This document shows positions 8,306 to 17,208 of a DNA stretch of 32,165 nucleotides, piece after piece. Positions within the stretch are counted from its first letter, which is position 1; the number at the start of each line of letters is the position of its first letter. The translations under genes were made by a program, and so were the position numbers. The DNA lies in contig JALOQD010000010.1 of assembly GCA_025453525.1 (NCBI GenBank), forward strand, positions 1 through 32,165, read 5' to 3'. The notes beneath the pieces are model-generated. The model had not been told where the DNA came from, did no database searches, and saw only the letters and a list, made by a program, of their open reading frames with translations. The DNA is from Myxococcota bacterium. Lineage in GTDB: Bacteria > Myxococcota_A > Polyangia > JAAYKL01.

Positions 8306-9286
8306 ATGCGACGCAAGCCCTACCCGATCGCAAGCACAGATTTCTGGAAGGCCTATTGGATCACGCTGCGTCCCTATCTCTTTTTCCTTTCTGGCGCCGT
8401 GGGGCTCACAGGACTCGCGCTTGCGCCGGTTGACGCAGCCTGGCTGGCGATTTGCGGGGTGGCTTTCTTTCTGACGTACGGCCTGGGCCAGGCGCTGACC
8501 GACGTTTTCCAGACCGACACGGACACCATCTCGTCACCGTATCGGCCGCTCACCCAGGGTCTCATCGGCAAGCCCCAGGTGCTGGTGGTCAGCTTGCTCG
8601 GCCTTTTGGGCTGCAGCGTGGTGCTCACCGTCTCGAACCCTTGGAATGCCGTGCCTGCCGTTCTTGGCGTTATTGGCCTTTCGACCTACACGCCGATGAA
8701 GCGGCGGTTCTGGGCCGGCCCAGCGTGGAACTCCGCCGTTGTCGCGCTCTTGCCGCTGATGGGGGCCATGTGCGGCGGGGCCGATCCTCTACCCGTGCTG
8801 CGCAACCCGACGTTGTGGGGGCTGATGGGAAGCGCGTTCGGGACCTATGCCGTCTTTGTGATCCTCGGCTACCACAAGGACGTCGCCGCGGATCGGGCCA
8901 CAGGCTACCACACGGTGACCGTGCGCTTCGGCTGGCGGCCCTCGGTGATCGCGAGCGCGGCCCATGGCACCGCGGGTCTCGCGGCGAGCCTGCTCGCGCT
9001 GTGGATGTCTGGTGCGCACCTACCGTTTCCCTCGCTCCATACGGTGGCGGGCGGGGCGATGTGGGTCTGTGGCGCCTTGGCCTTCGGCGTAGCCCATGGG
9101 TCGATGTGGAGGGTGTCCTGCGAGCAGGATGCCCACCCCGCCATCGCCTGGTGCATCCGCGGGTTCGTGCTCGTTCATCTGGCCGAGGCCGTGATGCTGC
9201 GACCGGCGCTTTTACTCGTGGCGATGCCGTTCTACGCCGCGTTCGAGCTCGTGCTGCGACTGCGGCCGGAGAAGACGCAGATATGA
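8306..9286 (+). CDS. UbiA-family prenyltransferase
   Basis: Multi-TM; two Asp-rich motifs, ALTDVFQTDTD and YHKDVAADRATGYHTVTVRFG. Confidence 0.85.
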   Translation: MRRKPYPIASTDFWKAYWITLRPYLFFLSGAVGLTGLALAPVDAAWLAICGVAFFLTYGLGQALTDVFQTDTDTISSPYRPLTQGLIGKPQVLVVSLLGLLGCSVVLTVSNPWNAVPAVLGVIGLSTYTPMKRRFWAGPAWNSAVVALLPLMGAMCGGADPLPVLRNPTLWGLMGSAFGTYAVFVILGYHKDVAADRATGYHTVTVRFGWRPSVIASAAHGTAGLAASLLALWMSGAHLPFPSLHTVAGGAMWVCGALAFGVAHGSMWRVSCEQDAHPAIAWCIRGFVLVHLAEAVMLRPALLLVAMPFYAAFELVLRLRPEKTQI

Positions 9287-10215
9287 CCGCGCGTCCTGCG
9301 GCCCTCGTCGTGGTCAATCCCGCGGCCCGCGGTGGTCAGGGGCTCGCTCTGTGGGCCTCGCTGCTCGGTGACGTTGGCGAGCACGTCGAGATCGCGAAGG
9401 TCATCGAGACCACCGCTGACGACGCCTGGACCGCAGAGCTTCGCCAGGCGCTCGAGCAGGGCGCGTCCGTGGTCATCGCCGCCGGAGGCGACGGCACTGT
9501 TGGGACCGTGGCCGACTGTTTGATGGGAGTCCCTGCCGCGCGGCGACCCGTGCTCGGCGCGATCGGGCTCGGCTCGAGCAATGACTTTCACAAGCCCGCG
9601 TCGGTGCGGGCGGCGATCCCGCTGCGCATCGATCCGCGGCAGCCCCTGCGCCGCGATGTCTGCCGTGCCGAGCTCGTCGGCCCGTCGGCCCGCAGGGCGC
9701 GACACTTCGTGGTGTCGGCGAGCGCCGGGTTCACCGCAGAGGCCAACGTGTGCTTCAACCAGCTCAGGGGCTTTGGCGGATTTCTCAAGGCGCACTGGAC
9801 CGGTGGGGCGATCGCGGCGGCGGCTGTTGCCACGCTCCTGTCGCATCGAAACCGCGAGGTCCGTTTGCGATGTGCTGGTTCCACGGAGCAGCGGGCCGTG
9901 TCGCTGTCCAACCTCAGCCTGCTCAAGACGCCGTTCATCAGCGGGTCCTTTCGGGTCGACTTTCCGGTCGCCTCGGACGATGGCCTGTTCGGCGTGGCCC
10001 TGTGCTGCGGCCTCGGCAAGCTCGGCCTGATGCGCGTGCTCGCGGACCTCTCGGCCGGCCGGTTCGTGGGAAAGCCCGGGCGCGAGCACTTCCACACCGC
10101 GGCCCTCGAGCTCGAGGCCGACGAGCCCTTCGCCGTAGAGCTCGACGGCGAAGTCTTCGAGGCGACGACGGCCCGGTTCGAGGTCTTTCACAAAGCATTG
10201 GTGGTGTGTACATGA
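9283..10215 (+). CDS. Diacylglycerol kinase/sphingosine-kinase-fold lipid kinase
   Basis: MTARPAALVVVNPAARGGQG...VVIAAGGDGTVGTVADCLMG...LGAIGLGSSNDF; GGDGT motif. Start set to ATG 9283 (ATGA overlap with UbiA). Confidence 0.85.
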   Translation: MTARPAALVVVNPAARGGQGLALWASLLGDVGEHVEIAKVIETTADDAWTAELRQALEQGASVVIAAGGDGTVGTVADCLMGVPAARRPVLGAIGLGSSNDFHKPASVRAAIPLRIDPRQPLRRDVCRAELVGPSARRARHFVVSASAGFTAEANVCFNQLRGFGGFLKAHWTGGAIAAAAVATLLSHRNREVRLRCAGSTEQRAVSLSNLSLLKTPFISGSFRVDFPVASDDGLFGVALCCGLGKLGLMRVLADLSAGRFVGKPGREHFHTAALELEADEPFAVELDGEVFEATTARFEVFHKALVVCT

Positions 10216-11270
10216 CGCGATCCTTCGATCTGCTCGGCATTCTCGAAAACCAGCTCCACCAGGGCTGGGCCGTGGCGCTCTCGCGGCATCCCGCGCAGCT
10301 CAACCGAACCCACGAGGCCGACGCCGAGCTCGTGCCTTTGCCGGGCGGCGACGTTCTGGCCGCGACCATCGACACCATTACCGAAGAGATCTCCACGGGA
10401 CTGTACCGCGACGCAGAGACCATCGGCTGGGTGGGCGCCGTGGCCTCCTTGAGCGACCTCGCTGCCTGCGGCGCAGAGCCCATCGGTCTGCTCGTGTCCG
10501 CGACCTTGCCGAGCGTCGGCGCGAGTGCTTTCCAGCAAGGGCTTGCCAGGGGGCTCGAGGCAGCCTGCCGGGTCGCTCGGACCTTCGTCCTGGGCGGCGA
10601 TACCAACATCGCGGAGCAGGCGTCGATCACCACCTGCGGCCTCGGGTTGGTCCGCGGCGGCGCCGTGCTCACTCGCGTCGGGGCGCTGCCTGGCGACGAC
10701 CTATACGTAACGAGCAAGCTGGGACTCGGTGCGGTCGCTGCCGCAGCGGCCCTGTTCGCCCTGCCGCCCGAGGTGGTCGGCGAAGCGTCGTATCGCCCTG
10801 TGCCACGACTGGAGATTGTTCGCGCGTTGCGCAAGGTGGCGACCGCAGCCATGGACACGAGCGATGGCTTCATCGCGACGGTGGATCAGCTCATGCGAGT
10901 CAACGGCGTCGGGTTTGCCATCGACGTACCGGTCGCGCAGCTCCTCGAGCCTCGCGCTCTTCTTGTGTGCCAGCGACTCGGTCTCGATCCCCTCGTTGCC
11001 CTGGCCGTACACCACGGCGAGTTCGAGCTCGTGCTCACTGCGCCGCCGGGAGCGCGGGACGACATCGCAGTGCGCGCCGCAGCTTGTCCTCCTGGCCTCG
11101 TCCGCATCGGTCGCGTGACCGAGTCGCCGGAGATCGTGTTTCACGGCGATGGGCAGCGGCGCGTCGACACTTCCGCCTTGCGAAATCTGAGCACCGCGGC
11201 GTCAGTGGATCCCAAAGCCTACCTCGGCGAGTTGGTTCGACACCTCAATGGGGACGCAGCCTGCCGTTGA
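10212..11270 (+). CDS. Thiamine-monophosphate-kinase-like/AIR-synthase-fold protein
   Basis: MTRSFDLLGILENQLHQ...DTITEEISTGLYRDAETIGWVGAVASLSDLAACGAEPIGLLVSATLP...AAMDTSDGFIATVDQL; ThiL/PurM superfamily layout; ATGA overlap with the lipid kinase. Confidence 0.75.
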   Translation: MTRSFDLLGILENQLHQGWAVALSRHPAQLNRTHEADAELVPLPGGDVLAATIDTITEEISTGLYRDAETIGWVGAVASLSDLAACGAEPIGLLVSATLPSVGASAFQQGLARGLEAACRVARTFVLGGDTNIAEQASITTCGLGLVRGGAVLTRVGALPGDDLYVTSKLGLGAVAAAAALFALPPEVVGEASYRPVPRLEIVRALRKVATAAMDTSDGFIATVDQLMRVNGVGFAIDVPVAQLLEPRALLVCQRLGLDPLVALAVHHGEFELVLTAPPGARDDIAVRAAACPPGLVRIGRVTESPEIVFHGDGQRRVDTSALRNLSTAASVDPKAYLGELVRHLNGDAACR

Positions 11271-11297
11271 TGGTACAGGAAGGGTCTCGCGATTGGC

Positions 11298-12341
11298 CTA
11301 TACGAACTGGCAGCCGTCGAACGACTCTATGAACTCTGGGCCAAATGCGCTGGCCGGGGTCGTGGCGCCGTGCGCGACCCCGCCACTGCGCACGCGGTGA
11401 ACGCACTCGAGGGCGGTCTCGACCGTCAACTGGTAGCCCTCGCGGGTCCACAAGCGCGCTGTGACAGTGCGACCCTCCGCGTTCTTTGCCTCACCCCACA
11501 GTTGCATCTTTCCCTGGCTCCGCAGTTTCTCTCCTGGCCCGCGTGGCGCAAAGTCGACGAGGCGTGGCAGGAGCTTTTGGGAGACCGGGTTGGATAAGAG
11601 CACCCCGTGGCCCACGTTGAGCAGAGAATGGGCCATGCGCAGGGCTCTCGGGGTGGCCATGTAGACAGTGATGTTCGGGATGCCGGTTGAGTGAAAGGCC
11701 GTGGAGATGTCACCCCAGGGGATGGCCGAAATGGTGAGCTCACGAGAACCGAAGCTCGCCTTGCGTGAACGCCTCGATGGAGGCACGGCGAGCAGCTTGC
11801 CGTCCACGCGACCCATGACGCCTGTTTTCGCCCCGAGGAGCATGGTCTTGAGCGTGCCCCGGCTGAAGCTGCCTGCGCCCTTGAAGGCCAGGGCGATCTC
11901 GCAGGAGTCTGGCAACTCCCGGAAGAGCTTCACAGCGAGACAGTCCGACGGCACCACGTCGAACCCGACTCCGGGCAGGATGGTGATGCCCGCCTCTACC
12001 GCGCGATGATGATCGGCGAAGCACTGCTCGAACACCTCGAACTCACCGGTGATGTCTAGGTAGTGGACGCGGCTCCTCAGGCACGCCTCTCGCATGGGCG
12101 CGCTCGTCCGTGCGAATGGCCCGGCCGCCAGCAGCACGGCGTCGACGTCATTGAGTTGACGAGCCACCTCCGCGGGATTGCTGAGCGCAAACCCTCGACT
12201 TGGGCAATCGAGCCTGCGAGCGAGCCGCTCCACAGCCTCGCGGTTTCGGCCGGCGAGGATCGGCTTTTCCCCTTCGCGCACTGCCTGCTCGGCGATGAGC
12301 TCCCCAGTGAATCCGTTCGCGCCATAGAGCATCCAAGTCAT
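11298..12341 (-). CDS. Saccharopine-dehydrogenase-like NAD(P)-binding protein (trans-acting enoyl reductase-like)
   Basis: MTWMLYGANGFTGELIAEQAVREGEKPILAGRNREAVERLA...HYLDITGEFEVFEQC...ILPGVGFDVVPSDCLA. Confidence 0.85.
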   Translation of the reverse strand: MTWMLYGANGFTGELIAEQAVREGEKPILAGRNREAVERLARRLDCPSRGFALSNPAEVARQLNDVDAVLLAAGPFARTSAPMREACLRSRVHYLDITGEFEVFEQCFADHHRAVEAGITILPGVGFDVVPSDCLAVKLFRELPDSCEIALAFKGAGSFSRGTLKTMLLGAKTGVMGRVDGKLLAVPPSRRSRKASFGSRELTISAIPWGDISTAFHSTGIPNITVYMATPRALRMAHSLLNVGHGVLLSNPVSQKLLPRLVDFAPRGPGEKLRSQGKMQLWGEAKNAEGRTVTARLWTREGYQLTVETALECVHRVRSGGVAHGATTPASAFGPEFIESFDGCQFV

Positions 12342-13006
12342 GGGTTTCCTTTCTTTTGTGCGCCGCGCTCTAAAAGCTGTAGGGAGAGCAATTCTTCCAA
12401 GTCGTCGACGGCGAGAGTGGGAACGAGCGTGCCGAGGACCAAATCCTTGAGAGCTGCGCCCTCTTGCTTGAAAGGCACTGCCCAGATCTCGAGGGTCGGT
12501 TCGCGCAGCCGCAGGGTCATCCCCGTGACATCACAGCGCTGGTCCACGAGCTGCAGAGCGACGAGCTCGGCCAATCGGATGGTCTCGTCCATTCGGCGAA
12601 CGATGCCCCCGAAGGGCGATGTGAGAGGAGGGGGCGAGGAGGCGCTGAGCTTGTCGGCCTGCCTCGTGAGCGAGGTTCCCAGGTCGCCAAAGGTTCCGCT
12701 TCGACTGGCCTGGAATCCAGTGACGTAGATGGTGGGCTCTCCCAGGAGTCGCATGGCGCAGCGCTGCTGTTGTGGAGTGCCCTGGGCGAGATCCAGCTGT
12801 CCGCGAACGCGCCACACCGGGAGGTAGAGCTCTGCGGCTTCGGCGATCTTGGCCGCGGCCCAGTGCAGCCGCTGGACCTCGGCTTTGCCCTGCTCGAAAA
12901 GAACCGCGACGTTGCAGGTTCGACAGGTGAACGCCACGTCGTAGCGCAAGCCGTGGAGATGGCTCTGGCAATGGGGGCAAACAAGGGCTGTCACGCAGGG
13001 GGTCAC
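12338..13006 (-). CDS. Zinc-ribbon protein, third member of a three-gene set
   Basis: VTPCVTALVCPHCQSHLHGLRYDVAFTCRTCNVAV... and LYLPVWRVRG. GTG start at 13006 gives a GTGA overlap with the upstream gene; ATG at 13033 is an alternative. The 515-aa ORF in the track is over-extended. Confidence 0.65.
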   Translation of the reverse strand: MTPCVTALVCPHCQSHLHGLRYDVAFTCRTCNVAVLFEQGKAEVQRLHWAAAKIAEAAELYLPVWRVRGQLDLAQGTPQQQRCAMRLLGEPTIYVTGFQASRSGTFGDLGTSLTRQADKLSASSPPPLTSPFGGIVRRMDETIRLAELVALQLVDQRCDVTGMTLRLREPTLEIWAVPFKQEGAALKDLVLGTLVPTLAVDDLEELLSLQLLERGAQKKGNP

Positions 13007-14151
13007 GCTTGGTTTTCCTTGTGAGAGAGCCATTTTTCGAGGGCCGCTGAGATCTTTTCCGAAAAAAGCGGTCGCAGCGCTCCGAGCTTTTCGATGCGCG
13101 AGAGGCCGTTCTCGATCACGACCTCGCCGGGGTAGCGAAATTGTTCGTACCCGAGCTCTGCCACGAGGAGGAGCGCAATGCCCACGATCGCCGCGGGGAG
13201 GAGCGCCCAGGTGCCGAGCCCGAGCAATGCGAGTGCCAGTCCAGCCAGAAGGTCGCTGCCGCTTCCCCCGAACAGAGCCCAAAAGATGCGCAGAGCGCTG
13301 CCGGCCACGAGCCCCACGGCAAGAGCACTCGCCATGAGCCAATGGGTTCGGGACGCAATGCCCTGAGGAGCGCGCACATACAAGCACTGGCCGGTCACGC
13401 CGTCCACGCTGGCGCTGTAGAGCCTTCCAAGGTGCAGGTAGCGCAGTCGCCAAACCGGGAAGAAGACGACCCTCAGGCGCACGCCGTGCACCGTCGTGTT
13501 GTCGCCGACGGTCTTTCGCTCGGCGCCAAGGTCGGGAACGAGTCTTTGGGGATCGAGGCGCGGAACCAGAGCGGTGCCGAGCGCGGCGACGGTGCGAGTG
13601 TCGTAGGGTAGGATCGTGGCTTGCCAATCTGTTCGGGCTTTGGACAACGACACTTGAGACAGGCCCCATGTGGGCAGCTCCACGGCGGGTGCAAAGAGAT
13701 TGACGTCTCCAAGGATGACCCGCGTGTCCACTGCCGGACCCATGCCCGTGCTTTTGGATGAGAGCGCGCCCACAAAGCCAGCTTTCGCCGGGTCTTCCAA
13801 TGAGGTCTGTGGCGCTCCGGGATCGCGGCGTTGCACGATGGTGCCGATGCGCCTGCCAAAAAGCTCGTGGAACGGCACAAAGCACAGGTCACAGGATTTC
13901 AGAGAGCTCGCGGACAAGAAACCCTGGGGAATGTCCGGGTGCAACAGCGCTCGCTGGAGGCTTCGGCGAGCGGCGTCCTTGTCGACCTTGGGGGGCACAT
14001 AGTAGCGGGGCATGGCACCGGGCACTTCGACGAGCAGGGGGGTGTCGCAGTAGGAGCACCTCGTAATGCGTTTCCACTGCTCGACGCCGAGGCTGCCTCG
14101 ACAGACGGGACATTCGATGTGTACGCCGCGCGCCAAGATGCGTTTCACCAT
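13003..14151 (-). CDS. Zinc-ribbon membrane protein, second member of the set
   Basis: MVKRILARGVHIECPVCRGSLGVEQWKRITRCSYCDTPLLVEV...FFPVWRLRYLHLGRLYSASVDGVTGQ, then hydrophobic segments. Start reassigned to ATG 14151. Confidence 0.7.
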   Translation of the reverse strand: MVKRILARGVHIECPVCRGSLGVEQWKRITRCSYCDTPLLVEVPGAMPRYYVPPKVDKDAARRSLQRALLHPDIPQGFLSASSLKSCDLCFVPFHELFGRRIGTIVQRRDPGAPQTSLEDPAKAGFVGALSSKSTGMGPAVDTRVILGDVNLFAPAVELPTWGLSQVSLSKARTDWQATILPYDTRTVAALGTALVPRLDPQRLVPDLGAERKTVGDNTTVHGVRLRVVFFPVWRLRYLHLGRLYSASVDGVTGQCLYVRAPQGIASRTHWLMASALAVGLVAGSALRIFWALFGGSGSDLLAGLALALLGLGTWALLPAAIVGIALLLVAELGYEQFRYPGEVVIENGLSRIEKLGALRPLFSEKISAALEKWLSHKENQA

Positions 14152-14876
14152 CCCCTGCTGCGAAGCCGCCACAAGGCGAGCTTGTAACCGCCGCCGCTGA
14201 TGAGGAGCAGGCCGACGAAAATCCATGGCCAGGAAGGGAGGCAGGCCACGCAGGCGACGTAGGCGATCCCCCAGGCCGAGGCGACGAGCCACAGCTCGCG
14301 ATTGCGCTCCCGTGGTGGTGCGGCGGGCCAGTCCTCTGCGTGTATCTGACCGGTCATGGCGTCGACGAAACCCTCGAAGAATCGCCCCTGACATCGGTAG
14401 CGAATCCGGTGAAACGGCACATGCACGAGTTGGGCCCTTGCGTTTTCCTCCGCAGGTTCGCCACAGGCTTCGTTTGGCCCGAGCTCGGGCTCGATGGGGA
14501 TGGTCTCGCGAAGCTGCGTTGCGTCGTAGAAGATCAGCTCGCCCTGCAACCCGCGCAGTTCCTTGGGCGCTGATTCAGGCAAGGCGAGGGCGCAACAAAG
14601 CCGGCTCGTGCGCACATCGCCGCGGCCAAAGTAGGGCACGAGCACAGTATCGAGACTCGCCATCTCGATTTCGTCCAACACGTCGCGCGTGACGAGGGCC
14701 CGTCTGAGCCGAGGCGCAACCTCGCCATGGGGAATGGATGGCGTGACCATGGTATGCAGAGCCGCGCCGCGCAGATCGAGATACAGCGCCGCACCGCAGT
14801 GTTCGCAGGCCACGAGCTCGCCCGGGTCGGCGAGCCGTATCTCGGCTCCGCAGTGAGTGCATCGGGGCCTTGCCAT
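14145..14876 (-). CDS. Zinc-ribbon membrane protein, first member of the set
   Basis: MARPRCTHCGAEIRLADPGELVACEHCGAALYLD...VPFHRIRYRCQGRFFEGFVDAMTGQ, then TM segments. Confidence 0.75.
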   Translation of the reverse strand: MARPRCTHCGAEIRLADPGELVACEHCGAALYLDLRGAALHTMVTPSIPHGEVAPRLRRALVTRDVLDEIEMASLDTVLVPYFGRGDVRTSRLCCALALPESAPKELRGLQGELIFYDATQLRETIPIEPELGPNEACGEPAEENARAQLVHVPFHRIRYRCQGRFFEGFVDAMTGQIHAEDWPAAPPRERNRELWLVASAWGIAYVACVACLPSWPWIFVGLLLISGGGYKLALWRLRSRGW

Positions 14877-14894
14877 GACACAGCCCCTTGTGGC

Positions 14895-15503
14895 CTACAT
14901 TCCACCGTAGAAGGAAGGTGGAACGTCGAGCTCCTCGAGGTGATCCTTGAGCCGCTTCCACATCAGATTGAGGTCGTTGGACATGATGATGACGTCGTGG
15001 AGCTTGCCAGCCGAATCCTTGGCGTAGCTCTTGCGCGTCGCCTCGTACGCGAACCCTTCTTTTTCGAGGTCGGTGATGAGGTTGGTCTGCACCTTGATGA
15101 CCTCGGTGAACAGGCGTTCTACCTTGGCCTTGGCGCCCAGCGCCACGAGCTCCTCGAACATCATGGCGAGGATGCCCTTGTTGGTGTGATCTGGGTGCAC
15201 AAGGGCGCGCAGCTCGGCTACGTGGTGAGTCCAGGCAAAGGGCTCTCGGTCCATGGTGGCATCGCCGATGATCTCGCCGTCGAGCTCGGCCACGATGCGC
15301 CAGTGGTTGGCGTCGTCGAGCTGTGCGAGACGCGCGGAGACGAACTCCTTTTTGGTCACGTTATAGCGCAGGTAGTGCCGCGCCTCGTCGGGTAAGCCGA
15401 GGAAGAACGCTCGGAGCCTTTCGACGTCCGAGGTCCTGTTGAGCTGTACGAGGGTGATGATCTGGCCGCTCGCGAGGGTCACTTTTTTAATCGTTTCGGT
15501 CAT
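14895..15503 (-). CDS. GNAT-family N-acetyltransferase
   Basis: IVAELDGEIIGDATM...AELRALVHPDHTNKGILAMMFEELVALGAKAKVERLFTEV: GNAT motif A/B layout. Confidence 0.8.
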   Translation of the reverse strand: MTETIKKVTLASGQIITLVQLNRTSDVERLRAFFLGLPDEARHYLRYNVTKKEFVSARLAQLDDANHWRIVAELDGEIIGDATMDREPFAWTHHVAELRALVHPDHTNKGILAMMFEELVALGAKAKVERLFTEVIKVQTNLITDLEKEGFAYEATRKSYAKDSAGKLHDVIIMSNDLNLMWKRLKDHLEELDVPPSFYGGM

Positions 15504-15551
15504 GCCGGCCTCCTTGGCTCTGGCGACGGTGTGCGTCGGTTTACTGTCGCG

Positions 15552-15565
15552 GTTGGCCTGCCAAC
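15552..15565. repeat. Inverted repeat GTTGGC-CT-GCCAAC just downstream of the 15567-16130 gene
   Basis: Direct reading; 6-bp arms, no U-tract in the minus direction. Confidence 0.3.
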
Positions 15566-15566
15566 T

Positions 15567-16130
15567 CTACTTCTTTTTTGCCACTGCGCGCCAGCCTGTG
15601 GGATTGGAGATCGGCAGTTTCCGACTCCATCCTGCCACTGGCTCGATGACGTAGAAAAGCTCGGGATCGACCTTTTGGGCTAGCTCGATGAGATCCCTGG
15701 TCAGGCGTCGCGGTGTCACCACATGGAGGATTTCCACAGGGCCGTCGCGTCCCTCGCCTCTGACCGAGGTCACGGCTTGACCGGCATCGCGCAGGACGTC
15801 CGCCGCGATTTCGCCCTTGCGGGTGAAGAGCTTCAGGAGCTGTGTGCCCATGGCGAGCCTTTGCTCGAGGAGGATCCCCACGCCGTTGCCCGAGGCAAAC
15901 CCACCGGCGTAGGCCACGAGCAACACCGGGCTCTTGGTCACTCCGACCATGACTTGAGAAATGGCGGTGATCCAGATGAGCACCTCGAAAAAGCCGAGCA
16001 GCACGGCCAAAGTGATCCGCCCGTTGACGATGGAGATGGTTCGGATCGTGCCGAGAGAGACATCGATGATGCGCAGGGCGAAGATGAGAGCCGCGGCGAT
16101 GAAGAGATTGTCGGTAAATAGTTCTTCCAT
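15567..16130 (-). CDS. UPF0316/DUF2179-DUF5698 family membrane protein
   Basis: ALRIIDVSLGTIRTISIVNGRITLAVLLGFFEVLIWITAISQVM...SGNGVGILLEQRLAMG...VTPRRLTRDLIELAQKVDPELFYVIEPV. Confidence 0.8.
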   Translation of the reverse strand: MEELFTDNLFIAAALIFALRIIDVSLGTIRTISIVNGRITLAVLLGFFEVLIWITAISQVMVGVTKSPVLLVAYAGGFASGNGVGILLEQRLAMGTQLLKLFTRKGEIAADVLRDAGQAVTSVRGEGRDGPVEILHVVTPRRLTRDLIELAQKVDPELFYVIEPVAGWSRKLPISNPTGWRAVAKKK

Positions 16131-16132
16131 GG

Positions 16133-17035
16133 TTAACTCGGGGAGGGTACGACCCGGTTGCGGCCAGCATCCTTGGCCTTGTAGAGGTTCTCATCGGCGA
16201 CGCGCACGAAGGCATCCACGGTCGACATCCCCGGTTCAGCCTGTGTCACGCCGATGGAGATCGTGACCCGCAGGACCATGCCCTCGAATTCGATTCGGGC
16301 AGCTTGTACGAAAACTCGCAATTTCTCGGCTTGGTCCAACGCGCCTTTGATGTTGGTTTCGGGCATGAGCAGGGCGAACTCTTCGCCGCCATAGCGGCAG
16401 AACGTGTCCTCGCGCCGGACATTGGCCATCATGAGCTGGGAAAGCTGAGTGAGCACGCGGTCGCCGGCGAGGTGGCCGTTGTTGTCGTTGACCTTCTTAA
16501 AATAGTCGATGTCAATCATTAGGAGCGACAGGGGTCGAGAATACCGACAGAAGCGGTAGATCTCGCGCTCCGCCTCTTCTTCGAAGTACCGCTTGTTGTA
16601 GGCTCCGGTGAGACCGTCAGTCGTTTTGAGGCGGTAGATCTCCTCGTGATAGGCGTGCTCGATGTTGTTGCCAGAGAGGAACTTGAAGATCGAACGACCG
16701 ATTTTGATCTTGTCGCTGTCGCGCAGCAGATGAGTGGATATTGATGCGCCGTTGACGTAGGTGCCGTTGGTGGAGTTCAGGTCGCTGATGACCACGCCGG
16801 CCGAGCCTGGGATCAGGCGGCAGTGCATGCGGGACACGCTGTCGTCTGTGAGCACGATGTCGCAGTGGGGTGCGCGCCCTATCAGGACCTCTTCGTCCCG
16901 GATGGTGAAGCGCCGACCCAAATACTCGCCGTAGATCATTACGACGAAGGAGACCTCCGGCTGTCGGATGGACAACTTCGACGAGCTCGCTTGGGTGACG
17001 AGCGTCACGTCTGGGATATCGATCTTGCCTCGCAT
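16133..17035 (-). CDS. FHA domain-GGDEF diguanylate cyclase
   Basis: FHA: LIGRAPHCDIVLTDDSVSRMHCRLI...SDLNSTNGTYVNG; GGDEF: MIDIDYFKKVNDNNGHLAGD...RREDTFCRYGGEEFALLMPE (GGEEF plus RxxD I-site). Start could be 17035 or 17113. Confidence 0.9.
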   Translation of the reverse strand: MRGKIDIPDVTLVTQASSSKLSIRQPEVSFVVMIYGEYLGRRFTIRDEEVLIGRAPHCDIVLTDDSVSRMHCRLIPGSAGVVISDLNSTNGTYVNGASISTHLLRDSDKIKIGRSIFKFLSGNNIEHAYHEEIYRLKTTDGLTGAYNKRYFEEEAEREIYRFCRYSRPLSLLMIDIDYFKKVNDNNGHLAGDRVLTQLSQLMMANVRREDTFCRYGGEEFALLMPETNIKGALDQAEKLRVFVQAARIEFEGMVLRVTISIGVTQAEPGMSTVDAFVRVADENLYKAKDAGRNRVVPSPS

Positions 17036-17208
17036 CTTACCTATAGCCTCGATTAAGAATCGACACTCGGTTTGAATAGTAGAGAACTTTACCACATCTG
17101 CTCGGGCAGGCACTAGGGACGTGCTCCGGCGCCACTACGGCCTACAGTTGCAGGCCAAGAATCGTTTCATCGCTTGCCCTTAGCCCTATCGGAGCCAGAA
17201 AGCACGGG

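Noticed and set aside
8452-9282. N-terminal half of the 587-aa ORF 8452-10215
   Set aside because: Out-of-frame reading of UbiA; the lipid kinase starts at ATG 9283.
13034-13885. N-terminal 280+ aa of the 515-aa ORF at 12338-13885
   Set aside because: Arg/His/Pro-rich out-of-frame reading of the neighbouring zinc-ribbon gene; real coding begins near 13006-13033.
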